DNA of 64,000 bases from Nocardia abscessus (GTDB lineage Bacteria > Actinomycetota > Actinomycetes > Mycobacteriales > Mycobacteriaceae): positions 62,001 through 126,000 of the forward strand of contig NZ_JADLQO010000018.1 of NCBI RefSeq assembly GCF_015477775.1, in the 5' to 3' direction. This document shows, piece by piece, positions 1 through 8,936 of this stretch. The notes under the pieces are model-generated. The model worked only from the letters and a program-made list of their open reading frames with translations. It ran no database searches and was not told where the DNA came from. Position numbers and translations under genes: made by a program. The first letter of the stretch is position 1. The number at the start of each line of letters is the position of its first letter.

Positions 1-230
1 GGTCGGTGCAGCATGCCGTCCGCGTCGCGGTACATGCCCGGCGGGGTCGACTGATCGTCACGTGAGGGGTTTGATCCCTCTGAGGAAGAGTCCGGGTCCC
101 GGTCATTCGGCCGCTCATGCGGATCACCCTCTGCTCCACCTGGTTCAGTGTGGCCTGGTGGCGCGATGTCCGGCACCTGTGCCGATCTCGGGGTGAGTAC
201 CTCGTTGGGCGCGGCGCCCAGTGAGTTCAG
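1..230 (-). other. Possible start of a downstream cassette, cut by window edge
   Basis: After the immunity stop (227-229) the minus frame shared with the toxin reads as plausible protein again: Pro/Asp/Ser-rich linker followed by STPPGMYRDADGMLH, a style seen in linkers before toxin cassettes. The first acceptable start in this frame is a GTG at 176, without a good ribosome site. It could be an orphan toxin cassette or simply the next gene. The window ends before any domain appears. Confidence 0.3.
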
Positions 231-3200
231 TACTCGAACGTCCCTTGCTCCGGCCAGGTCCCGTCCACCCGGCTGCGCATCTCTGCCCAGGCCACTGCGT
301 TCGCCGAGGTGGTGTCGGTCGGTTGGTAGGACAGGGTGTGCTTGTCGATCAGCAGTTGGTGCGTGATGGTCGGTTCTGGGGGTTGCGCCATCGACTGTGC
401 TTCGAGCTGATACTCGATCGTCTGTTGATCTTCCTGCGTCCGATGGATGCTCACGCGCCACTGGCGCGGGTAAACCTGGCTGCCCTGGATCGGTTGTCCG
501 TTCCGGATCGCTTCGTCGTACATCTGCCCGATCACGTGCGGGGGAAGGCTTGAATGCGCTGTCACTACTCCGGTCTGGGCGTTGATCACGTAGTTCCCCA
601 GCCCGAGTCCTATCCCCTTGGCGGTCTCCTCTGGCGTCAGGATCCTCCGACAGACCCACCCGAACTCGGTCTTGAGTATCTGGAACTGTTGATCGGTCGG
701 GAAGATGCGTGCCAGATACTGTTCCACTTGCTCCCGCGTCTGAAGCTGTTCTGGCACTGTTGATTCCTCCATCGGGGCCATTTGCCATAAACCAGAGCGA
801 CGATGAGTTCGCGGACATGTAGGCCGGCGGTGTATCTGATAGCAGTCGCTGCTGCGGATCCCACCATACGGGTCCGCTGGCGTCGTAGGGGTAGACGATG
901 ACGGTCGCGTGCGAGCCGTCGACCACCGGCGAGCCGTCTGGGTGGTAGCGCAATTCACCTGTGTTGACGTCGCGGGCATGCCATTCGTTGACGATCAGTG
1001 CCGACGATCCCGGGCCCAGATGAGCAATCCATTGGTGGAGTGCGTCGAACTGTTCCTGGATGGTCTTGCCCTGATGGTCGAAGTTTTGCCATTCACCCCC
1101 GAGCCATTCGGTAGCGCGTTCCAGTCCCCCCTCTTCACCTCCGGTGCGATCGAGTGTTCCGTCTGCCAGCACATCGGCCCACCTCGGGACCCCGACCTGT
1201 GGGTCGCCGTGGAAGGATGAGATCGCGGCCAGCGCTTGTTCGACGCAGTTGTTGCTGCGTCCCGGATTTTCCGGACCGCCGTCGTTGATCAGCTGCCCGT
1301 AGGGGTTGGTGCGGGGATCTGCTCCGACCAGGAAGCGGTTGCTATCGCGGAGCGCATCCTCGACCGCGGCTTGGAAGGCCGAATCCTCAAGGTGATTCAG
1401 TCGACCGTTGCCGACAACCCGCGTTCGGGGCAGGCCCTGGAACCGGGACGGGGTGTTGGCGCGAGCGATGTCGTTACTGATGTGACGCAGGTCCACCGCG
1501 TCAAGACCCGGAGTGTGCCCGGTATCGGTGGGCAGGCCGAGTTGGTCGCGGAGGTGGTCAGCGAGGACGTCGGGGTGGTCGTTCGGGTGCCAAGTGTTCG
1601 GACCGGTCGGCGCGTGGTCGACATGGATGTGCAGGTGTGCCGCGGCCGGGTCCTCGGTGTGCACGACGTCGACCAGCAGGCGGTCGCCGCTGAGAAGTCG
1701 CTCACCGCTGTTGAAGGCTCGGTCGGCGCCCAGCTGGGCGTTTTCGAGGACCTGCTGTAGTTCCTGCGGGGATATGTGGTCACCATGTGAGAGATGCACC
1801 TGGATGGTGATCAGCGCGACAGGGTCATCCGGGTTGCCGGTGAAGCGATGCACATCGTAGGCGGCGTCTTCGTTCGAGCGTCCGCGCGGCGTGACCGAAG
1901 TCAGGCGGCTGTCGTCATCGGCCTGGTGTCGGTAGCGCTCGCGCTCGGGGCGAGCTTCGTTGACGTGCGGTGCGTCGCGAGGGGCAGGGTGTTGAGCCGG
2001 AGCACCGGGATCGCGCGGCTGCTGATGAGAATCATGCGGCCGAGCGACAGAGGCATCCCCCACGGGCCGGCGCTCTGGAGTGGTCGTAGTCGGCCGATCA
2101 GAGTCCGGCCGTAGCTCCGAAGCGTGCGGCCTTTGCTCAGACTCGTGAAGAGACCGAGCGGCAGTGGACTCGGCATCATGTGCCAGGCTTCTCGGCGTTG
2201 AGGCTGGGGACGGCGCAGCAGCAGCTTGCGGGAGCCGAGCCTCCGGTCGCGCTGCGGTGGGCGTGTCAGGACGTGCAGCTGCCGGTGGAACCGCAGTAGA
2301 GGTGGGCAGTCCAGCTTGCGGAGCATCTGCAGGCACAGCGTGACTGGGTGCGCTCGGCCGAGCGACCTCATGCGCAGGTGCGCTCAGGCCGAGAGTGGGT
2401 GACGGGCCTACCGAAGAGGTTGTCGGTACCGAGGGACCATCAGCCACCGCAGTCGACGTCACAGGGGCAACCGCACTCGTACTCGGATGGCTTGGCGACG
2501 TCGGTGCGCCCGAGACCACGTCAGCAACACCACTGACTGTTCTGGGGGTAGCGGCCTCGTGAGGCGTCGCGGCTGGTGCCTGCACGCCCGACGGCGGCGC
2601 GTCGGGTTGGACGGACGGCGTATCAAGCGCGTGGGTTGACTCGGTGGTAGGCGGATGAAAAACGGTTTCGATGTCCAGTGAGCCGTGCCCAGACAGCAGC
2701 GTGGAGCCGTCCGGTAGGCGTTCCATCCGCGGACCGCTGCTTTGGCTTTCGGCAAGCGGCGGCGAGGACTGTTCCTGTGGCAGTGTCGGGGTTTCGTGAT
2801 GGCCTGGGGGCATCGCGTCGGTATGCGCGGGTGGCGTTGCAGCGGGCGGCGCGTCGCTATGCACGGTCGGCCGACTGGTGGTGTCTGCGGTGGTCGGCGA
2901 TGGACTGTCGTGCTGGTGATCCGGACGAACTGTTTCTGTGCCAGTCGAGGCCAGCGTCGTAGTGACTTCATGCTGAGTGGGCGACGGCGGTGCCTCAAGT
3001 GAGGTGTGCTCGACGGCCGGTGTTTGAGGACTGGGTTTGGTCTCAGTCGTAGCTACTGGAGTTGGCTCGGCCTCGATGGTAGGAGATGGCTTTGTGCCGA
3101 TGTCCTGGGGGCTGCTGAGGTCGAGGTGCGGCGCGGTGCCATGGTCGACGCTCGGAGCCGTCGAGTCGTGGTTGTGGTGGGCTCCCGCACCGGCGGCGAA

Positions 3201-4103
3201 GATGGCGCCGTTGGCGACGGATGAGGTCGCCATCGGTGCGCTGAAGTCGAAGTTGCCGCCGAATGGCACCGTCGCTGCGGTGCCCGCTGCGTAGGCGGCT
3301 GTGCCGACGGCACCGTCGACCGCGGTTTGGGTGGCGGCTTTGCCGAGTTTGGAGCTTGCCGCCTCGACGGCGTTACTTCCGAGACCGCTGGCACCAAGTC
3401 CGCCGCCGATCGCGCCAGCGACCGTTCCGGTCAAGGTACCGAGACCGACTTGATTCCAGTCCTTGGCGTTTAGTCCATCGCGGTGACCGTCGGCGATCTG
3501 TACAAGCCGGGCACCGAGGTCCACGCCACCGCTTTGCAGGATGCCCCAGCCAACACCTTTCAACGCGGCGCGGGCGGCGGCTTTGGCCGCGGCCCGTGTC
3601 AGCATGCGCTGGATGAGTTGTCTGATCGCCATCCGGATTGTGATCTGAGTGGCGACCCGCGCCGCTACCTCCGCGGCTGCTGCGGCCGGGGCGCCAATCC
3701 CTGTCGCAGCAACGCCCAGAGCCCAAAGCGCCTGGGCGGCGAAGATAACGAGTGCCGCGATGATGACCATCTTGGTGTGCTCGATGTCATTGGCGCCGTC
3801 GTTCAGGCTGTCAGCCAGGGAGTGGCATCGTTTGATCAACGCTGGCAGTGATCCCTCTGGACCGTCGATCTGCCGCCAGTAGTCGGCGAGCGCGTCGTGG
3901 GTCTTGCCGCTATCGAGCGCGGTGAGGACGTCTCGTAGGGCTCCGTCGGCGTCGACCTCGATGTCGCTGTCGAGCACGGTGGCTAAGGTGTCCCATGCGT
4001 CGGCGACTCGCCGCATTGCGGTTTCGTCACCCTCGGGCCAGTCACCCGCGCCGACAACCCATTTGGCAACCCATTGCAGTTCGCCCGGCAGCTCTATGCC
4101 CAT
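1..4103 (-). CDS. T7SS polymorphic toxin: CpnT-like N-terminus, Pro-rich stalk, papain-like glutamine deamidase (Tox-PL); 3' end unresolved
   Basis: The ATG at 4103 begins a frame with no stop before the window edge (at least 1367 codons). The N-terminus (ELQWVAKW, WPEGDE) matches CpnT-like WXG-toxin N-terminal domains and the protein at 55516. Then come Ala/Gly-rich helices (about 100-260), a Pro/Ser/Thr/His-rich linker (about 330-700), and a pre-toxin domain with a VDVVHTEDPAAAH motif. The C-terminal toxin has NPYG, NNC (Cys953), GSHA (His1065) and WWDPQ (Asp1082, Gln1084), the C-H-D arrangement of Tox-PL deamidases. Toxin-like sequence ends near codon 1111 (about 770). Beyond that the frame reads as Arg/Asp/Pro shadow of the immunity gene until about 230, where it again looks coding. 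The true 3' end is unclear: overlap, frameshift or lost stop. Likely exported by an ESX system encoded elsewhere. Confidence 0.8.
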   Translation of the reverse strand, partial: MGIELPGELQWVAKWVVGAGDWPEGDETAMRRVADAWDTLATVLDSDIEVDADGALRDVLTALDSGKTHDALADYWRQIDGPEGSLPALIKRCHSLADSLNDGANDIEHTKMVIIAALVIFAAQALWALGVAATGIGAPAAAAAEVAARVATQITIRMAIRQLIQRMLTRAAAKAAARAALKGVGWGILQSGGVDLGARLVQIADGHRDGLNAKDWNQVGLGTLTGTVAGAIGGGLGASGLGSNAVEAASSKLGKAATQTAVDGAVGTAAYAAGTAATVPFGGNFDFSAPMATSSVANGAIFAAGAGAHHNHDSTAPSVDHGTAPHLDLSSPQDIGTKPSPTIEAEPTPVATTETKPSPQTPAVEHTSLEAPPSPTQHEVTTTLASTGTETVRPDHQHDSPSPTTADTTSRPTVHSDAPPAATPPAHTDAMPPGHHETPTLPQEQSSPPLAESQSSGPRMERLPDGSTLLSGHGSLDIETVFHPPTTESTHALDTPSVQPDAPPSGVQAPAATPHEAATPRTVSGVADVVSGAPTSPSHPSTSAVAPVTSTAVADGPSVPTTSSVGPSPTLGLSAPAHEVARPSAPSHAVPADAPQAGLPTSTAVPPAAARPDTPTAARPEARLPQAAAAPSPASTPRSLAHDAESTAARSLHESEQRPHASELRPDSDRPTTTTPERRPVGDASVARPHDSHQQPRDPGAPAQHPAPRDAPHVNEARPERERYRHQADDDSRLTSVTPRGRSNEDAAYDVHRFTGNPDDPVALITIQVHLSHGDHISPQELQQVLENAQLGADRAFNSGERLLSGDRLLVDVVHTEDPAAAHLHIHVDHAPTGPNTWHPNDHPDVLADHLRDQLGLPTDTGHTPGLDAVDLRHISNDIARANTPSRFQGLPRTRVVGNGRLNHLEDSAFQAAVEDALRDSNRFLVGADPRTNPYGQLINDGGPENPGRSNNCVEQALAAISSFHGDPQVGVPRWADVLADGTLDRTGGEEGGLERATEWLGGEWQNFDHQGKTIQEQFDALHQWIAHLGPGSSALIVNEWHARDVNTGELRYHPDGSPVVDGSHATVIVYPYDASGPVWWDPQQRLLSDTPPAYMSANSSSLWFMANGPDGGINSARTASDAGASGTVSGTHLPDRSTVPDTQDRVRVGLSEDPDARGDRQGDRTRAGELRDQRPDRSSDSAFKPSPARDRADVRRSDPERTTDPGQPGLPAPVAREHPSDAGRSTDDRVSARSTVDGATPRTDHHAPTADRQAHPVLPTDRHHLGERSGLGRDAQPGGRDLAGARDVRVLNSLGAAPNEVLTPRSAQVPDIAPPGHTEPGGAEGDPHERPNDRDPDSSSEGSNPSRDDQSTPPGMYRDADGMLHR
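227..757 (-). CDS. Imm35/YrhB-like immunity protein for the Tox-PL toxin
   Basis: 176 aa from a GTG at 757, chosen because GGAGGA sits 7 bases upstream; the ATGs at 772 and 781 precede that ribosome site and lack their own. The sequence (FGWVCRR near 33-39, GNYVINAQTGVV and HSSLPP in the middle) has the pattern of YrhB/Imm35-type proteins that follow peptidase- or deamidase-fold toxins in polymorphic-toxin loci. Position directly after the toxin domain supports an inhibitor role in the cytoplasm. Codon content and composition are natural in this frame, while the overlapping toxin frame here is not. Family assignment is from pattern and context only. Confidence 0.7.
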   Translation of the reverse strand: MPEQLQTREQVEQYLARIFPTDQQFQILKTEFGWVCRRILTPEETAKGIGLGLGNYVINAQTGVVTAHSSLPPHVIGQMYDEAIRNGQPIQGSQVYPRQWRVSIHRTQEDQQTIEYQLEAQSMAQPPEPTITHQLLIDKHTLSYQPTDTTSANAVAWAEMRSRVDGTWPEQGTFEY

Positions 4104-4104
4104 G

Positions 4105-4419
4105 TCACGGCCTGATCTGGTTCACTCTGTCAGCGGTCGATTGATCTTGCGCCTGAACCTTGTCGGCGATAAGGACGACGCTGTCGCCGAGATTCGTCAG
4201 TACTTTCGCCAGGCCGTCGGTTCCTTTCAACCCGTCGTCTGCGCCGGGCACGTAATCCTTGGCGAAGGACTGTCCGATCTTGTCCGACCCCCAACACGTG
4301 CCTTCGGCCTCGATAACTCGCCGCAAGTCAGCGGCTGCGGCTTTGACACGATCAGACGCGCCGACGAACCGAGGTTGGGTGGCGCGTAGTGCTTCTGGAT
4401 TGACGCCGAAGTCGCTCAC
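4105..4419 (-). CDS. WXG100-like ESX substrate/partner
   Basis: 104 aa, predicted all-helical, with a central W-G turn (CWGSDKIG near 42-49) followed by FAKDY. This matches the WGDD...F pattern of the paralogue at 57545. WXG100 proteins are small helical hairpins secreted by, or guiding, ESX substrates. The GTG start overlaps the YbaB stop as GTGA, so the two are translationally coupled, and the toxin ATG follows 1 base after its stop. It probably pairs with the toxin N-terminal domain. Confidence 0.8.
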   Translation of the reverse strand: MSDFGVNPEALRATQPRFVGASDRVKAAAADLRRVIEAEGTCWGSDKIGQSFAKDYVPGADDGLKGTDGLAKVLTNLGDSVVLIADKVQAQDQSTADRVNQIRP

Positions 4420-4934
4420 GGGCGCTCCTCCAGATACGAGGCGTTGCGGAAGTATTCGTCTTCGTCATCGTCCTCGACCCGAGGCCGCTTGGGCTTCGAC
4501 GGTGCCGGGCTGGGCGGACGCGGAACAACTGACTTGAACAAGTCTTTGACACTAGGAGCGCCGGGAATTAGGTCGGGAAGGTCGGGCATGCCGTCCACCA
4601 GCTCCTCGATGGGCCCTAGCGTTTGCTGGGCCCGCTCGGCGACCAGTTGAGCAGCCAACTGGGCAGCTTCGGTGACGGACCGGCCGAGCTTTTCGGGTGT
4701 GGAGCGCTTGAATGCTTCCGGCACGACATGTACCTCGATGGGGATTCCGGCGATATTGCTCACCACTCGGACCAGTCGGTCGGAGGACCACGCCTCAGCT
4801 GTCGCTGACGACAGGCGGGATTGCGCAGCGACGAATCCCTGGCGCTGCTGCTGCAACTGCTCGAGCATCGAGTCGACCTGCGCCCCTAGCCCACTGCTGT
4901 GTGCGCCGAGAGGATCCTGCTCGATGCCAGCCAT
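4416..4934 (-). CDS. YbaB/EbfC family protein of the T7SS module
   Basis: 172 aa. Residues about 15-95 carry the YbaB-like fold pattern: a coiled helix (LEQLQQQRQGFVAAQSRL), then short strands (VRVVSNIAGIPIEVHVVPEAF), then a second helix. The C-terminal 60 residues are Pro-rich and acidic (EDDDEDEY). YbaB proteins bind DNA as dimers, but in actinobacterial ESX effector loci such genes sit beside WXG100 genes and their function is not established. It is paralogous to the gene at 57888. Confidence 0.75.
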   Translation of the reverse strand: MAGIEQDPLGAHSSGLGAQVDSMLEQLQQQRQGFVAAQSRLSSATAEAWSSDRLVRVVSNIAGIPIEVHVVPEAFKRSTPEKLGRSVTEAAQLAAQLVAERAQQTLGPIEELVDGMPDLPDLIPGAPSVKDLFKSVVPRPPSPAPSKPKRPRVEDDDEDEYFRNASYLEERP

Positions 4935-5092
4935 TCATGCTCCTCATATCCGAGATCGAGTCCGTCAATCTAATCCGACGCAGCAGACCGCCGATCGGTT
5001 CCATCGAATCGCAGTTTCTTTGGCGGTGTGCCGCGCCGACGCTGTCGCACGTGCAGCGGTCCGGGCGAGCCACTGTGAGCCCAGTTGAACAG

Positions 5093-5866
5093 CTACCACC
5101 TGGTGCGCGCATCTTCCTGCAGGCGTTGCAGGGCACGTTCGATCCAGGTCGTGAATTGAGTAGACAGCCCCTCCACCGAAGCGGGACTCACCGTGACTTG
5201 ATCACCGCTGCGGCGCTCGAGATAGCGCCCGTCATCGGTAAGGTCATGCCACTGCAGCACGAACAGGGGCTGTGACACCACATTGACGGGGCCAGTGAGC
5301 AGGCCAGCGCTACCGCCGCCGTCGGCCGGACGATGAACCAGCCGCTCGTATCTTTCCCGTGGGCTGGCGCGGGAGACATCTTCGAGACGGGTACCGTCGT
5401 TCGGCTGCAGATCTCGGACATCGAAGGTCGCGGGTTTATGCTGACCCGGTTCACGAGCGGGGATCGACTTTGCCAAAAGTGCCGGAAGGTCCTCAGGGTT
5501 GAACAGGCGCAGTCGGATTGGTCCGTCCTGTTCGACGTTGGCGGTCTGGTAGAGCGATACGGCTTGGTGCTTGGTCCGCGCACCCACGATCCGGTACATC
5601 CGCACGCTGCCGTCGCGGCCCTTGTGCTTGGTGGTGCCGCCGAGTATTTCGATCCGCAGATCGGAGGTCGTCAGGGTGTCGAGAGCGAGCTGGATCCGCT
5701 CCATCTCGTTCCAGGAGTAGCGCTCGCGCACGACCAGGCGGTGCGCCGCGAACTCGTCTCGAAGTGCAAAGCGGCTTCGATAGTGCAATGGATTCGGGAA
5801 GCGATCGTTGGCGTCGCTGTACCAAAGAGCAGCGAAGTCATCCGGATCCCAGGTCCATTCGTCCAT
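5093..5866 (-). CDS. EspG-like ESX secretion-associated chaperone
   Basis: 257 aa. The N-terminus (WTWDPDDFAALWYSD) is typical of EspG, followed by strands with RIEILGG and VRMYRIVGAR, and a C-terminal part with LLTGP, RYLERRSGD and an end helix. Mycobacterial EspG proteins are cytosolic chaperones that hold PPE proteins for ESX export. Here it lies directly downstream of the PPE-like gene at 5958-7160, as in the second module, so the PPE-like protein is the likely client. No strong ribosome site precedes the ATG. Confidence 0.7.
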   Translation of the reverse strand: MDEWTWDPDDFAALWYSDANDRFPNPLHYRSRFALRDEFAAHRLVVRERYSWNEMERIQLALDTLTTSDLRIEILGGTTKHKGRDGSVRMYRIVGARTKHQAVSLYQTANVEQDGPIRLRLFNPEDLPALLAKSIPAREPGQHKPATFDVRDLQPNDGTRLEDVSRASPRERYERLVHRPADGGGSAGLLTGPVNVVSQPLFVLQWHDLTDDGRYLERRSGDQVTVSPASVEGLSTQFTTWIERALQRLQEDARTRW

Positions 5867-5957
5867 ACAACGTCCATTCGTTCATGTCAGCCACCCATCA
5901 CGCTGCAAGCCGTTGCGGCGACGGCACATCCTCACGCGTTTGCGCGTCTGCCAGCGT

Positions 5958-7160
5958 TCAGATTTCCGTGGACTCGGTCGTTGGGCTGGCCTCTGTACTT
6001 TCGTCGTCGTCCGTCGATAGACCGACATACTGCGGGTCCCGGCCGATCACTCCCGCCGGGATGGTCCGCGGCAGCTCGCCGATCAGCTCAGCGGTGTTCT
6101 CCTTAATAATCAGGTAGTCCGGAGTCTTGTGGGTGGACTCTTCATCGGACTTGCCACGACCAGCGCCGCCCATCCCAGGCACCATTCCCGGCGTGCCGAT
6201 GCCTGCGCGACTGCTCGCCAATGGGCTGGCCGCGGACGCGTTGACGCTTGGGTTCGGCGTACCCGGCACGCTGCTTCCGGGGAGGGGCGCACGACTTTCA
6301 GGGCCGCCCGGAACAACAGAATTCGGCGTGTGGGGCGTGCTCGGGGAGAGCGTGCCGGTCGGCACGGTGGTGGCTGGCGTGGTAGCCGGAGAAGTGGGTG
6401 TGCCGGTGTCGGTCGCCGTCGGGTCGTAGCCGGTCAGCTTGGTCACCGGCGAATCAGAATTCGGCTGCTGCATCAATTCGTCCGTCGTGGGCACGTCCTG
6501 CGCCTGATCCGTTGGCATACTGGGCGAGCCAGGATCGATCGGTGAATCCGGGCTGCCGGGCGACGACGGGTTGAAGCTACTGTCTACCGTCGGACTAGTT
6601 CCGGGATTGAACGCCGGTGCATCGGACTGTTGTGTCGGATTGACCCCGGACGGCAACACAGGCACCTGCGCGTCGTAGTCAGCGAAACGAGTGACGTAGA
6701 TGTTGTGCATGGCATCGCGGGCACTCTGCTCGGCCTCGTTGCGGGAGCGCTCTTCCTCAGCAGCACGGGGCGGCCAGACATTCGCAGTCCACGAGTGATC
6801 GGCGTAGCCGGGGATCGCATTGCGCGTATCGACGATAGCCGCCGCCGACTCAGTGATCTTGTTCGACAGCTGCGTCAGCATCGGCTCGAGTGTCCGCGCG
6901 GCGTCGGTATACCGCTTGATCGCGTCCTTGGCAGCATCAGCCGCCGACCCTTCCCATGCCTGCGAGATCGAGCTGATCACCGATCGGGCGAAGGTCTCGA
7001 CGCCTTGATCCCACATCGTAGCGGCGTTGGAGTACTGCACGGCCGCGTTGTAGGCATTATGGGTGTTGAGTGACTCGAATGCATCCTTGATCTCGCGGTG
7101 CGACCAGGCGCCGGTGTACTCGCCGTTCCCCGGGATCTGCTTCGGTTCGTTTTCCTGCAT
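5958..7160 (-). CDS. PPE-like ESX protein with Pro-rich linker
   Basis: 400 aa. Residues 15-150 are helical with an SQAWEGSAADAAKDAI motif (W-E-G turn), resembling PPE/WXG-type four-helix substrates. Residues 170-350 are Pro/Ser/Thr-rich and low complexity. The C-terminal tail (TPDYLIIKENTAELIGELP) resembles the tail of the 853-aa protein at 58422, although the linkers differ. It starts 9 bases after the stop of the preceding gene, with AAGGA about 12 bases upstream, and is followed by EspG. Probably exported with help from EspG. Confidence 0.7.
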   Translation of the reverse strand: MQENEPKQIPGNGEYTGAWSHREIKDAFESLNTHNAYNAAVQYSNAATMWDQGVETFARSVISSISQAWEGSAADAAKDAIKRYTDAARTLEPMLTQLSNKITESAAAIVDTRNAIPGYADHSWTANVWPPRAAEEERSRNEAEQSARDAMHNIYVTRFADYDAQVPVLPSGVNPTQQSDAPAFNPGTSPTVDSSFNPSSPGSPDSPIDPGSPSMPTDQAQDVPTTDELMQQPNSDSPVTKLTGYDPTATDTGTPTSPATTPATTVPTGTLSPSTPHTPNSVVPGGPESRAPLPGSSVPGTPNPSVNASAASPLASSRAGIGTPGMVPGMGGAGRGKSDEESTHKTPDYLIIKENTAELIGELPRTIPAGVIGRDPQYVGLSTDDDESTEASPTTESTEI

Positions 7161-7169
7161 GGACGGCCG

Positions 7170-7646
7170 TCATTCCTTCGCGAAGGGCACTGAGAAGATG
7201 CGCTGCAGTGCTGGGGCTTGCTGCGGCAACGTGGCCTCGAGCTCGCGGTAGCGTGCACCCCACTCGGCGTCCTGCTGGCTGTAGCGCTCACGTATGGCAC
7301 GGAACAGATCCTGGATGTCCTCGACGACCCGGTAGTGCGACTCCATCACCGCATACACGCTGTTCTGGGAGCCTTTGGCCTTCTCGCGGTACCGTTTGAC
7401 CATCGTCGTTCCTGACACCAGCTCGTTGCCGCTCTTGCTTCGGTAGTGCTCGCCGAGGCCCCAGGCCTGCTGCTGCGCGATGTCGGTCATCATCTGCTGG
7501 ATGTCGCGAATCTTGGTCTTGAAGAACTCGCAGTCGCGATCGACATAGACGAACTGCTCCGGATCCATCCGCACCAGCAGCCGGCCCTCGCGTGCGTCAT
7601 TCACCAAGTTCGCCAACGGCCGAGGTAGGTTGTCGTCCCCGCTCAA
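7170..7646 (-). CDS. Conserved helical protein of the T7SS operon, function unknown
   Basis: About 158 aa if it starts at the TTG at 7646; an in-frame CTG at 7667 would add IERLDS, and longer versions run into the lipoprotein gene as shadow. Visible pieces are LPRPLANLVNDAREGRLLVRMDP, an aromatic FVYVDRDCEFF motif and amphipathic helices to the end. It is conserved-looking and lies between the lipoprotein and PPE-like genes, which suggests a structural or targeting role in the effector operon. No family function can be given. Start uncertain. Confidence 0.65.
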   Translation of the reverse strand: MSGDDNLPRPLANLVNDAREGRLLVRMDPEQFVYVDRDCEFFKTKIRDIQQMMTDIAQQQAWGLGEHYRSKSGNELVSGTTMVKRYREKAKGSQNSVYAVMESHYRVVEDIQDLFRAIRERYSQQDAEWGARYRELEATLPQQAPALQRIFSVPFAKE

Positions 7647-7689
7647 TGAATCCAGTCTCTCTATCAGTGCGTCTTGGCCACCGACCCGG

Positions 7690-8268
7690 TCACGCCGTCG
7701 CGGGCATGGTCGGCACCACTTTCTCCGCGAGCGTCCGGGCGAGTTCACATGAATCAACGCTGCCCGTGTCGCGGTTCGAGGCTGGGTTATTGAGGTTGAA
7801 CTCCAGGCTGCCGCCCTGCATCGATACGTCCACCGTGCAGGCCTCCTTGATGTAAGGGCCGTCGAACTGCCGGGTGGAGATCGCTTGGCGGCCGGCAATG
7901 GTGAATTCCTTTGCCTCCCCGAGCTGCTTGGCACGCACCATCTCGACGGTCAGATTGGTCGTGCGGATACTCACTACATAGCCGTTGGATCGACCGTACC
8001 GGCAGCCGCGCCACTTGACGCCGCCATCCGCCTCGGCGTCCGCTTGTCCCCTGAGTGTGAGGTTCTCCGATGACAGGACGACGGCCGGGATGTCCTTGCA
8101 AGGGTCGTACCCCTGGGGCGCACCAGCTGCAAGGGGTGGCACTGCTATAGGCGAAGGACTGTCCGAAGATGCGTGACCCCCACTACTCGAGGATCCACAT
8201 CCGACGAGCGCGACGGCCGCGACGATGGCCAAGCCTGAAATGCTCACTGTTTCGCCGCAGCGTGTCAT
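7690..8268 (-). CDS. DUF3558-type lipoprotein
   Basis: 192 aa from the ATG at 8268, with GAGGGGAG just upstream; a longer frame to 8430 lacks a ribosome site. It has a signal peptide (SISGLAIVAAVALVGC) with lipobox VGC, a Ser/Gly/Pro-rich spacer, then a domain with DPCKDIP and three further Cys, typical of DUF3558 lipoproteins of mycolic-acid actinomycetes. Exported and lipid-anchored. As first gene of the operon it may act at the envelope in effector release, but this is inference. Confidence 0.75.
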   Translation of the reverse strand: MTRCGETVSISGLAIVAAVALVGCGSSSSGGHASSDSPSPIAVPPLAAGAPQGYDPCKDIPAVVLSSENLTLRGQADAEADGGVKWRGCRYGRSNGYVVSIRTTNLTVEMVRAKQLGEAKEFTIAGRQAISTRQFDGPYIKEACTVDVSMQGGSLEFNLNNPASNRDTGSVDSCELARTLAEKVVPTMPATA

Positions 8269-8467
8269 CTGGCTCCCCTCACGGCCTCGGCGCACTGGTG
8301 GCGTCAGGTGGATCAGAACCCGGCACCTGGCTTCCTGTTGGCTGCCTCGGTGCACCGTACCGTGAGCCTCTTTGCACTCGCAAGCACGCCTGCAGACTAT
8401 GGGTATCGCAGATCTCCGCTGCTGCAACATGTTTCAGCCAGCAGTGCCGTATCCGACGAGCCATAAC

Positions 8468-8773
8468 TCACCAGCCCGCCGTCGCGGCTTTGGCTCCGAA
8501 TACACCTTCGGACGTCGTCCATGGCTGGCACACCTCCGATCCTGTCTGAAGGCTTATGCAAGAAGGCCGACGCGACGATGATTGCGAATCCGGGTCCGCC
8601 GGGTCCATTCTCAGGTGCGCCGGGGCGGGCGTAGGCGTTGCGCTTGGTGGCACCTGCCGCTCGTCGACCGCTACGTCGAAGTCTTCTATCACCAGCTGAC
8701 CGGAACAGATCCCCAGGTCACCCGCGTTCCCTTCTTCGATGTTCCCCTCCGAGGGCGCCAACCTGCGCATCAT
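8468..8773 (-). CDS. Small hypothetical protein
   Basis: Up to 101 aa. The central part (ICSGQLVIEDFDVAVDERQVPP, then a Pro/Ala linker) has natural codon use, while the C-terminal third looks random, so the gene may be truncated or a remnant. No known domain. It sits upstream of the lipoprotein gene on the same strand. Confidence 0.3.
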   Translation of the reverse strand: MMRRLAPSEGNIEEGNAGDLGICSGQLVIEDFDVAVDERQVPPSATPTPAPAHLRMDPADPDSQSSSRRPSCISLQTGSEVCQPWTTSEGVFGAKAATAGW

Positions 8774-8936
8774 TTGCGCAGGTCAGGGCGATGTATGCAG
8801 AACTCAGGCCACCGGACCTCGCAAGAAACCCGAGGCCACGCGTCGCAGGTCGCACCCTAGGCGCGCGCACGACACACCGACCACACTGCCACACACCGAT
8901 CAACCAGATCGCCTGCCTGGCCAGCACCGCCCCGAT

